Shown piece by piece: positions 1 through 4,526 of a stretch of 21,156 nucleotides of DNA. Within the stretch, counting starts at the first letter, position 1. Each line of letters starts with the position of its first letter. The DNA is taken from positions 1 to 21,156 of the IMG/VR virus record IMGVR_UViG_3300024518_003117; one strand, written 5' to 3'. The position numbers were made by a program, and so were the translations under genes. Source of the DNA: a virus. The notes beneath the pieces are model-generated. The model had not been told where the DNA came from, made no database searches, and saw only the letters and a list, made by a program, of their open reading frames with translations.

Positions 1-664
1 TCATCAACTGTCTATCTCTACAATACTCACGACCAATCAAATCCATAGAATAGTTTTTATCCCATTCTTTTTGATAACTCGTTGCATTATCTCTACCCTC
101 GCAATTCATTCCAAGAAACTTATCATTGGCCTCTTGAATTTTTCTTTGGTATGGATTGTTGCTATCTTTGTCGTGCATTAAGATATTGATATCAGGATTT
201 AATCCCTCTTTGCCTCTCATCTCATCTCTAAAATAAGCATAACCAAAATCACTTCCTCTTGATGATGAATTGCTACCTGTATCTATTGAACCATTGATTT
301 TAAAATCAAAGTGTTCTTCAATCATTTTAGGACTACCTTTTTTTTCTTTAATGTTTCCATTATAGTCGGTCACATCTTCTTCATGCACTCCTTGATAAGC
401 AACATGGAAACAACTATCAGGGGCAATAGTATTTACATTCTCGTATTTGTTCTGTAAATAATTTGCCATATCCACATCTTTTTGTGGATAGTTTTCTCTA
501 CCAATAGAGTACATTAATTCCCACGTCTTATCTTGAAGTGGTTTAATTTGCTCTCTTAATTGAGTATATCTTTCTTTCTCTATGGTATCTTCCATTTGCA
601 ATCTGTCATCTATCTTAATTGCAATCTTGTTTCGGTATTCTTGGTTTAATCTTAACCTAGTCAT
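1..664 (-). CDS. Unknown phage protein, 3' end outside the window
   Basis: An open frame of 221 codons reads leftward from an ATG at 664 and leaves the window without a stop, so the C-terminus is missing. The start is supported by an AAAAGGA ribosome site 6 nt upstream and by a TTGACA/TATAAC promoter at 697-725. The protein begins MTRLRLNQEYRNKI and is hydrophilic and rich in Asn, Asp, Lys and Glu, with no signal peptide or membrane segment. I see no catalytic motif that I can name. The N-terminal pattern loosely recalls phage Nmad5-type (nucleotide-modification-associated) proteins, but that is a guess from memory. It is the first gene leftward of the divergent promoter, which suggests early or independent expression. 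Confidence 0.75.
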   Translation of the reverse strand, partial: MTRLRLNQEYRNKIAIKIDDRLQMEDTIEKERYTQLREQIKPLQDKTWELMYSIGRENYPQKDVDMANYLQNKYENVNTIAPDSCFHVAYQGVHEEDVTDYNGNIKEKKGSPKMIEEHFDFKINGSIDTGSNSSSRGSDFGYAYFRDEMRGKEGLNPDINILMHDKDSNNPYQRKIQEANDKFLGMNCEGRDNATSYQKEWDKNYSMDLIGREYCRDRQLM

Positions 665-696
665 AATTATCCTTTTTGTTAGTTTGTTAAAATAAA

Positions 697-725
697 GTTA
701 TAATTGATCTTGACATTACTGTCAA
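697..725 (-). promoter_or_regulatory. Sigma70-type promoter for the leftward gene at 664
   Basis: On the minus strand a perfect -35 TTGACA (725-720) is followed after 17 nt by TATAAC (702-697). The expected start near 690 leaves a leader of about 26 nt carrying AAAAGGA before the ATG at 664. It overlaps the rightward promoter at 710-739, and the two -35 boxes form an inverted repeat with 4 nt between them. Confidence 0.65.
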
Positions 726-739
726 TGGGATTATATAAG
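710..739 (+). promoter_or_regulatory. Sigma70-type promoter reading into the structured non-coding region
   Basis: TTGACA at 710-715 is followed after 18 nt by TATAAG (734-739); a 16-nt spacer gives TATATA. No gene starts within the next 500 nt on this strand, so the expected transcript is a non-coding RNA or a very long leader for the 79-aa gene at 1240. Confidence 0.55.
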
Positions 740-781
740 ATATTACTATTTATTTATAAAAACTTAAATACAATTAAAGCT

Positions 782-819
782 AACTTGTGGTTGGCAGTAC
801 AAAAACGCAACCACAAGTT
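782..819. repeat. Perfect 12-bp inverted repeat
   Basis: AACTTGTGGTTG at 782-793 and CAACCACAAGTT at 808-819 are exact reverse complements around a 14-nt loop. AT-rich tracts lie on both sides. It lacks a proper T-run on either strand, so it is more likely a structural element or binding site than a terminator. Confidence 0.85.
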
Positions 820-874
820 GCAGAAAGAAAAAATTTGAAAAAAAACATATTTATATAATATGTAAGGGTTCAAG

Positions 875-950
875 CTGATCCCTGATCCAAGGTTAAAGGC
901 AAATTGGTACCTTTAAAAGTTTGCCCATGTAATTTTGGATCTGGGATCAG
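875..950. repeat. Long imperfect inverted repeat, 16-nt arms
   Basis: CTGATCCCTGATCCAA (875-890) pairs with TTGGATCTGGGATCAG (935-950) at 15 of 16 positions around a 44-nt loop. The loop has its own pairings, GGCAAA/TTTGCC (898-903/920-925), or alternatively TTAAAGG/CCTTTAA around a GGTACC site. As RNA this would be a long hairpin with two competing inner folds. Confidence 0.8.
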
Positions 951-1047
951 GGTTGTTAGCTGTGGGATAAAAACCACTATAACATTGGTTGCAATTCACG
1001 TTTGCGGAATGGCTTCAAAGCTAGAATGAGAAGTCCGCCAATGTAGC

Positions 1048-1072
1048 ACAACTCCTGGTTGTAAACTTTTTT
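1048..1072 (+). terminator. Weak Rho-independent terminator candidate
   Basis: ACAAC and GTTGT form a 5-bp stem (1048-1052/1058-1062) with loop TCCTG, followed four bases later by six Ts at 1067-1072. The stem is short, so efficiency is doubtful. Its position just before the first GC-rich promoter module fits the end of the upstream RNA. Confidence 0.35.
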
Positions 1073-1083
1073 ATATAAAAAAA

Positions 1084-1163
1084 GGGTGGGCCCTCCCTAA
1101 AGTCTGCAAGCTTTCAAGCCGCAAGCCAGCAAGCTTGACAAGGGACCTGGGATAGTATAGGAT
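1084..1163 (+). promoter_or_regulatory. Repeat-type promoter module, copy 1
   Basis: In order: the block GGGTGGGCCCTCCC (1084-1097), four CAAGC repeats at 1107, 1115, 1122 and 1130 (steps of 8, 7 and 8), a perfect TTGACA directly against the last repeat (1135-1140), a 17-nt spacer, and TAGGAT (1158-1163) within GGGATAGTATAGGATT. Copy 2 at 1565-1645 has the same order and nearly the same spacing. It would start RNA near 1170, about 70 nt before the ATG at 1240. Confidence 0.7.
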
Positions 1164-1180
1164 TACAGCTTGAGCTCGTT

Positions 1181-1217
1181 TGGTGCTTTTCCGCTCGATA
1201 AATTTGCCAAAGCACCA
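1181..1217 (+). promoter_or_regulatory. Leader hairpin upstream of the 79-aa gene
   Basis: TGGTGCTTT (1181-1189) and AAAGCACCA (1209-1217) are exact complements, giving a 9-bp stem with a 19-nt loop in the predicted 5' leader. It ends 12 nt before the AAAAAGGA ribosome site and 22 nt before the ATG at 1240. It could control message stability or translation; there is no T-run for attenuation. Confidence 0.5.
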
Positions 1218-1239
1218 TAACAAACAAAAAGGAAAAAAA

Positions 1240-1479
1240 ATGAACATAAGAGAAATAAAAAAAGGTGATAAGATCCTACACACTCACATGGGCAGCCAGC
1301 CGCCAGTGTCCGGCATCGTTAAAGAATCTCCAATAGTTGGCCGGGGCATCCGCAGCACATTGCTGGTCCTGGTTAAAGGTTCGGAGGTTGGACTCTTCGA
1401 CGAGATCGGGTCCATCTATACAAAAGAAATATTAAAGGTGTTCCGGGACGATAACTGGTTACCAGTTGAGCATGTATAA
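1240..1479 (+). CDS. Small conserved-type phage protein of unknown function (79 aa)
   Basis: The start is the ATG at 1240, preceded by AAAAAGGA at good spacing; a longer frame upstream has no ribosome site and would run through the leader hairpin. The protein opens with MNIREIKKGDKILH, and has a GIVKE segment, a hydrophobic stretch LLVLVKGSEVGLFDE and an end LPVEHV. Alternating hydrophobic stretches with Gly turns suggest a small beta-barrel (SH3- or KOW-like), which is only a structural guess. No catalytic residues are evident. It is transcribed from repeat-type promoter copy 1 and followed by a GC-rich terminator hairpin, so it seems to be a one-gene unit in the GC-rich island. Confidence 0.7.
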   Translation: MNIREIKKGDKILHTHMGSQPPVSGIVKESPIVGRGIRSTLLVLVKGSEVGLFDEIGSIYTKEILKVFRDDNWLPVEHV

Positions 1480-1501
1480 AAAATTCCTGTCTGTTAGGAA
1501 G

Positions 1502-1526
1502 GGGGCCTCCGGGCCCCTGAGTCTTT
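1502..1526 (+). terminator. Terminator with UCCG tetraloop
   Basis: GGGGCC (1502-1507) and GGCCCC (1512-1517) form a 6-bp GC stem closed by TCCG, which belongs to the very stable UNCG tetraloop class. A short T-run (TCTTTT) follows at 1521-1526. It lies 22 nt after the stop of the 79-aa gene, which fits termination of that transcript. Confidence 0.65.
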
Positions 1527-1564
1527 TAATAAAAAAATTGAATAAAGAAAACGCTCCCCCGGAT

Positions 1565-1645
1565 GGGTGGGCCCTCCCGGATAGGCTCAAGCGTTCAAGC
1601 TCTCAAGCGTTCAAGCTTGACAGGTCCAGGGAACTGGGATAATAT
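1565..1645 (+). promoter_or_regulatory. Repeat-type promoter module, copy 2
   Basis: GGGTGGGCCCTCCC (1565-1578), then CAAGC at 1588, 1596, 1604 and 1612 on an exact 8-nt period, TTGACA at 1617-1622, a 17-nt spacer and TAATAT at 1640-1645 within GGGATAATATAAGATT. From the GC block to the first repeat is 23 nt and to the -35 box 52 nt; copy 1 has 23 and 51. RNA would start near 1652, 15 nt before the ATG of the Gp88-like gene. Confidence 0.75.
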
Positions 1646-1666
1646 AAGATTCAACAGAAAGGAAAC

Positions 1667-2278
1667 ATGTTAATAAAAGAAGCAAACAAAATAATAATAT
1701 CACTATCACAACCGGATAAGATGCCTGGCTTCGCGTACGGCCTCCCGGCGTGGGAATGCAAGACCGGCGGCAAGCTGGCCAAGGTCCCGGGCTCGGTGTG
1801 CTTCGGCTGTTATGCCATGAAAGGCAATTACACAAGATTCCCAGAAATTAAAAAATCACAATATAAAAGACTCAAGTCATTACAACACCCGCGATGGGTG
1901 GAAGCCATGGCTACGGTGATCAATAGCGAGCGAGTCAGCAAGCTTAAAGTATTTAGATGGCATGACGCCGGCGACGTCCAGGATCTTAATCATCTAGAAA
2001 AAATTTTTAAAGTTTGCGAGCTAACGCCAACGGTCCAGCACTGGATGCCAACCCGGGAAGCCTGGATAAAGGACCATTTAAAAGACTGTCCAAAAAATTT
2101 AATTGTTAGATTATCAATGACGATGGTAGACCAGCCGGCAGCAGGAAGCTGGGACAATACATCAACGGTAGTTACCAGCGGCGCCACGTGCCCGGCACCC
2201 CATCAGGGCGGCCAGTGTGGAGATTGCCGGAACTGTTGGAGCTCAAATATTAAAAATATTGCATATGGTAAACATTAA
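1667..2278 (+). CDS. Gp88-like cysteine-rich phage protein
   Basis: 203 aa. The ATG at 1667 follows AGAAAGGAA at ideal spacing. The sequence resembles the phage Gp88 family of unknown function: KMPGFAYGLPAWECKTG near residues 18-34, KVPGSVCFGCYAMKGNY near 39-55, FRWHDAGDVQDL near 97-108, then LTPTVQHWMPTREAW and LIVRLSMTMV. The C-terminus has a second Cys cluster, with CPAPHQGGQCGDCRNCW. At least seven Cys in two clusters suggest a metal or iron-sulfur site; that is inference. Codon use is much more GC-rich than in the neighbouring AT-rich genes, suggesting separate ancestry. The family match is from memory of the motif pattern. Confidence 0.72.
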   Translation: MLIKEANKIIISLSQPDKMPGFAYGLPAWECKTGGKLAKVPGSVCFGCYAMKGNYTRFPEIKKSQYKRLKSLQHPRWVEAMATVINSERVSKLKVFRWHDAGDVQDLNHLEKIFKVCELTPTVQHWMPTREAWIKDHLKDCPKNLIVRLSMTMVDQPAAGSWDNTSTVVTSGATCPAPHQGGQCGDCRNCWSSNIKNIAYGKH

Positions 2279-2444
2279 AAAAACAAAATATACTTTTTTA
2301 TATAGATCCAGGGATGGGCACTGTATGCGCCCTGAATCATTTTTAAATATTAACAAAGGTCGGACCCTGTCCAGCTCGCAGCTCAGGTTCTTAGGCATAA
2401 CCAAGGTAAAATTAAAAGATGTTCAGACACCCAAAATATTATAA
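2265..2444 (+). CDS. Putative small basic protein (59 aa)
   Basis: The ATG at 2265 overlaps the end of the Gp88-like gene by 14 nt. The product begins MVNIKKTKYTFLYRSRDGH and is basic, with one Cys and no membrane segment. No clear ribosome site precedes it, so translation would depend on coupling to the upstream gene. The frame stays open without obvious repeat-derived sequence, but I recognise no homologue. It may be a chance ORF. Confidence 0.35.
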   Translation: MVNIKKTKYTFLYRSRDGHCMRPESFLNINKGRTLSSSQLRFLGITKVKLKDVQTPKIL

Positions 2445-2688
2445 AGAATTACGCAAGCGTAATAAATCGGATCAGGTAATTAGCCGAGGAGACTCGACGG
2501 AGGCTGGAAGGCGTTCACCTGGTCCGGGCCTCAAGCCACAAGATAACAATGCCAGCTTTGAAGGCATCAGTGAAGCAGAATATAACAAACGTCATATGAA
2601 AGCTCTAAAAGATGCTGATCCGGGCCTCAAGCTCTCAAGCGCCCAAGCTTTCGAACCAACCTACCGAGGCTTCAAGCCCGACGGCTAA
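2419..2688 (+). CDS. Doubtful ORF with repeat-derived C-terminus (89 aa)
   Basis: The ATG at 2419 overlaps the preceding small ORF by 26 nt. The N-terminal part, MFRHPKYYKELRKRNKSDQ, is basic and looks protein-like. From about residue 70 the frame runs into the CAAGC repeat array, and it overlaps the well-supported antisense nuclease gene by 54 nt. No ribosome site is obvious. If real, it is the last gene of the GC-rich plus-strand island; its tail is probably non-functional sequence. Confidence 0.3.
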   Translation: MFRHPKYYKELRKRNKSDQVISRGDSTEAGRRSPGPGLKPQDNNASFEGISEAEYNKRHMKALKDADPGLKLSSAQAFEPTYRGFKPDG

Positions 2689-2755
2689 GGGTTCAAGCTT
2701 CAAGCCGGAGGCCACAAGCTCCAGTATCCCTGATCCAGGGTACAAGCGCACAAGC
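2628..2755. repeat. CAAGC repeat array
   Basis: Nine CAAGC copies start at 2628, 2636, 2644, 2673, 2693, 2701, 2715, 2743 and 2751; four of the eight steps are exactly 8 nt. They have the orientation of the repeats in the promoter modules at 1107 and 1588, but no TTGACA follows. A CCCTGATCCAGGG inverted repeat is embedded near 2728-2740. The array covers the 3' end of the minus-strand nuclease gene. Confidence 0.8.
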
Positions 2756-3006
2756 TCCGGGTTCGGGGAACCGGCAACGAGGACAAATGAATTTTTTGGA
2801 TGACGTACAAAAAAGCTTATTTGGTGGGGTGATAGACGTACTTTATTAACTTTTGTTAACTTTAACTCTACAAGAAAAAAGCGGCCGTTAGGATTATACC
2901 CCAATATGTCAGGAGTACCGAATAAACAGCGATTCTCAAGCCTTGTCCATATAATTTTACTTTTAATTCTTTTAAGCTCACGCCACAAATCCTTCTCTAA
3001 TTGCAT
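2635..3006 (-). CDS. VRR-NUC-like PD-(D/E)XK nuclease
   Basis: 123 aa from an ATG at 3006, preceded by an AGGG-containing weak ribosome site. The core shows the PD-(D/E)XK signature: GTPDILGY at 30-37 (P32, D33), then FLVELKLTK with E47 and K49, and a conserved-looking HQ at 61-62 in LSPHQISFF. This fits the small stand-alone VRR-NUC group of structure-specific DNA nucleases in phages, which would act on branched or nicked DNA in recombination or packaging. The last 35 or so residues, from about VRLYPGSG, are encoded by the CAAGC array and look like an added Leu/Gly/Ala/Glu-rich tail. It follows the 75-aa gene by 12 nt and shares its promoter at 3267-3295. Confidence 0.8.
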   Translation of the reverse strand: MQLEKDLWRELKRIKSKIIWTRLENRCLFGTPDILGYNPNGRFFLVELKLTKVNKVRLSPHQISFFVRHPKNSFVLVAGSPNPELVRLYPGSGILELVASGLKLEPLAVGLEASVGWFESLGA

Positions 3007-3018
3007 CGGTTAACCCTG

Positions 3019-3246
3019 TTAGAGTTTTCCAATAATTTTACCCATAGACTCGACGGGTTTTTCGCAAGTAAGGACTAATCTGTGTGTGTCTTTGCTGCCA
3101 ATAACTCTGTTTTCTAAAAGCTTTGCGCCGCTAATATCATAGAACTCACCATTAGGCAACTCTATTTGTACTCGGGCATATTGACATACAGGCTCTTTAA
3201 AAAACTTCTCTAAAAATGCTTTAAAGGCTCTTCCTTCGGTTCTCAT
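3019..3246 (-). CDS. Small phage protein of unknown function (75 aa)
   Basis: The product MRTEGRAFKAFLEKFFKEP... is basic at its N-terminus, with a beta-rich middle (VQIELPNGEFYDISGAKLL) and an end KPVESMGKIIGKL. I recognise no domain. It begins with an ATG at 3246 without a clear ribosome site, 14 nt downstream of the predicted start of the minus-strand promoter (TTGACT-17-TAATAT, 3267-3295), and is the first gene of a two-gene unit with the nuclease. Placement next to a nuclease and terminase small subunit hints at DNA processing or packaging, but no motif shows that. Confidence 0.7.
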   Translation of the reverse strand: MRTEGRAFKAFLEKFFKEPVCQYARVQIELPNGEFYDISGAKLLENRVIGSKDTHRLVLTCEKPVESMGKIIGKL

Positions 3247-3252
3247 AATTTA

Positions 3253-3280
3253 TTGCTTTTCATATGATATTATATATAAA
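3253..3280 (+). promoter_or_regulatory. Promoter for the terminase small subunit
   Basis: TTGCTT (3253-3258), 16-nt spacer, TATAAA (3275-3280). The expected start falls on the A of the ATG at 3287, so the transcript would be leaderless; no ribosome site is present. It overlaps the minus-strand promoter completely. Confidence 0.6.
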
Positions 3281-3295
3281 GCTATTATGAGTCAA
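3267..3295 (-). promoter_or_regulatory. Promoter for the leftward 75-aa/nuclease unit
   Basis: Minus strand: TTGACT (3295-3290), 17-nt spacer, TAATAT (3272-3267), start near 3260. The -35 box is formed by codons 2-3 of the plus-strand terminase gene, so the two transcription units share the same promoter DNA. Confidence 0.6.
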
Positions 3296-3814
3296 GAAAT
3301 TGTTAAAAAGAAGGCAGCCTATCCAACTGAACTTACTGAGATGCAACGTAGATTTTGTGAGTATCTTATAATGAATGAGGGCAGAACTACTAGAAAAGAA
3401 GCGGCTATAAAAGCAGGGTATGCAGAAAAATCAGCAGCTCAAGAAGCGGCCGGACTGATCCAGTTACCAAAGATTCAAAGATATTTACAATCTAGATCCA
3501 ATGAAGTTAATAGATCGTTTACTGTTACAAAAAATAACTATGTGAGAAGACAACAAGTCTTATCTCAAACATTAGTAGATCAAGGTAAGATTGAGAAAGC
3601 ATTAGGTTTCGAGAACTTAATAGGTAAAGCAACAGGACAGTTTATGGATATACATATACATGGAAACTTAAATGACTTAACCAAATCAGAAAAATTAGAC
3701 GAGATTAAACGTATTAAAGAGTTACAAAAAGATAGATTAGACGCTAACCCGGTTATGATAACATCGAAGAAAAAAGTTAATGAATCCGAGTCATCTTCTT
3801 CACGCAAGAAGTAG
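3287..3814 (+). CDS. Terminase small subunit
   Basis: 175 aa. Residues 15-67 show the usual small-terminase N-terminal helix-turn-helix: LTEMQRRFCEYLIMNEGRT followed by KEAAIKAGYAEKSAAQEAAGLIQLPKIQRYL. A middle helical part (near 68-115) would serve oligomerisation. The C-terminal 40 residues are charged, ending in KKKVNESESSSSRKK, and may contact the large subunit. The protein recognises phage DNA and starts packaging together with the large terminase, which is not in this window. The ATG at 3287 sits at the predicted transcription start. It is the only plus-strand gene between about 2.7 and 8.2 kb and converges with the next gene, overlapping it by 38 nt. Confidence 0.85.
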   Translation: MSQEIVKKKAAYPTELTEMQRRFCEYLIMNEGRTTRKEAAIKAGYAEKSAAQEAAGLIQLPKIQRYLQSRSNEVNRSFTVTKNNYVRRQQVLSQTLVDQGKIEKALGFENLIGKATGQFMDIHIHGNLNDLTKSEKLDEIKRIKELQKDRLDANPVMITSKKKVNESESSSSRKK

Positions 3815-4094
3815 GGAAGACAGAACGCTCACTAAAGTGAATTGATCCATCTTCTTCAACATCATAACCTGCAAATATTCTAACAGTCTCAGCATCTTTA
3901 CTAAACAACCAACCTTCACTTACAGGTGTAGCTAATTTCATATTTTTAAATTCTTTGTCTGTACCCCAACCGCCCTCAGTTATGATATCAATCCAGTCTA
4001 TACGTACACGCTTGTAAGGAAACTTAACAAACTGTTTTACAGTCTTAGGTTTAGTGTAGCTGTTTATTCTTCTAGATTTATTTTTGGATTTCAT
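3777..4094 (-). CDS. Small phage protein of unknown function (105 aa)
   Basis: A basic N-terminus (MKSKNKSRRINSYTKPK) leads into a folded-looking beta-rich region: VRIDWIDIITEGGWGTD, SEGWLFSKDAETVRIFAGYD and a final FPTSCVKKM. The pattern of a beta strand with WxDI, then a GWL segment, then a short sequence ending in C-x-KK recurs in small phage proteins I have seen, but none has a known role to my knowledge. Its last 38 nt are antisense to the end of the terminase gene. It is the first minus-strand gene left of the 4.1-4.5 kb control region. Confidence 0.7.
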   Translation of the reverse strand: MKSKNKSRRINSYTKPKTVKQFVKFPYKRVRIDWIDIITEGGWGTDKEFKNMKLATPVSEGWLFSKDAETVRIFAGYDVEEDGSIHFSERSVFPTSCVKKMTRIH

Positions 4095-4198
4095 TTGTAA
4101 CTGTATAGCACTCTCTCAGATATTTTCTATTCTTAAAACGCATAAGAACTTTTTTAAAACATCCCTTAGTTTGTTGGTATTGCTAGCTTATTTGATAT

Positions 4199-4238
4199 GT
4201 GTGATATTTATGTCACACTATTGTGATATTTATATCAC
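4199..4238. promoter_or_regulatory. Twin palindromic operators
   Basis: Two 16-bp sites, GTGATATTTATGTCAC (4201-4216, extended by GT/AC on the flanks) and GTGATATTTATATCAC (4223-4238). The second is a perfect palindrome of 7-bp arms around TT and the first has one mismatch. Their starts are 22 bp apart, about two helical turns, as expected for cooperative dimer binding. The TGTGA-N8-TCACA form resembles but does not equal the CRP consensus, which has N6. Confidence 0.75.
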
Positions 4239-4252
4239 AGTGTGCTCTATTG

Positions 4253-4267
4253 TCTCATAATATGAGA
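4253..4267. repeat. Perfect 15-bp palindrome
   Basis: TCTCATA, A, TATGAGA: 7-bp arms around a single base, 14 bp to the right of the twin operators. It is a separate candidate protein-binding site within the same non-coding region. Confidence 0.7.
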
Positions 4268-4309
4268 AGTTGCTTAAATGAGCCTACTTAATCAACACTT
4301 CTGGAAAAA

Positions 4310-4524
4310 TTGTATCTTTTGTATCCAATTGTATCTTGCTCCAGGGTACAAATTTGAGCGATTAAGTGTTGGTACTAAACACTTCTAACTTTTGTACCCT
4401 TTGTAACCGGTTTTTAAAAAAAAAAAAAATAAAAAGTAAAAATACTTGAAAAAATGGTTACAATGGTTACAATTGCAAAAAATGGCTAATTTACTGTACT
4501 ATTTGATGATTGGTCTGGTTACAA
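4310..4524. repeat. TTGTANC(C) repeats with A14 tract, possible origin or operator cluster
   Basis: Direct copies start at 4310, 4319, 4329, 4392 and 4401; inverted copies (GGNTACAA) start at 4344, 4456, 4465 and 4517. Copies within a group lie 9-10 bp apart, so they face the same side of the helix. Between the groups lie a stem-loop, AAGTGTT/AACACTT (4364-4370/4378-4384), and a T5A14 tract (4411-4429) that would melt easily. Together with the palindromes at 4199-4267, this makes 4095-4526 a 430-bp gene-free control region. Confidence 0.65.
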
Positions 4525-4526
4525 TT

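Larger units (their letters stand above)
741..1073 (+). ncRNA. Candidate structured non-coding RNA between promoter and T-run
   Basis: This stretch has no credible ORF on either strand but holds several inverted repeats: 12-bp arms at 782-793/808-819, a 15-of-16 match at 875-890/935-950, nested GGCAAA/TTTGCC arms at 898-903/920-925, GCGGA/TCCGC with CTTC/GAAG inside at 1004-1038, and a short stem before a T-run at 1048-1072. A TTGACA promoter lies just upstream. RNA identity is inferred from the promoter, stems and T-run; it matches no RNA family I can name. Confidence 0.35.

Noticed and set aside
961-1062. tRNA-like stretch with GGTTGCAATTC
   Set aside because: No cloverleaf could be drawn: the acceptor arms do not pair and there is no anticodon arm at the needed spacing.
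1071-1283. Minus-strand 70-codon frame
   Set aside because: It is antisense to promoter module 1, the leader hairpin and the start of the 79-aa gene; its Leu/Phe-rich start is the reverse of an A-rich ribosome-site region.
1611-1835. Minus-strand 74-codon frame
   Set aside because: It covers promoter module 2 and the 5' end of the Gp88-like gene in antisense, with no promoter or ribosome site of its own.
2628-2755. CRISPR array
   Set aside because: The repeat unit is only 5 nt, spacers are 3-24 nt, and no cas gene is present.
2612-2803. Plus-strand 63-codon frame through the CAAGC array
   Set aside because: Its Ser/Pro/Thr-rich product is a translation of the repeats; the antisense nuclease frame is far better supported.
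4199-4238. CRP-type binding sites
   Set aside because: The half-sites TGTGA/TCACA are present, but 8 bp apart rather than 6, so they were kept as generic operators.
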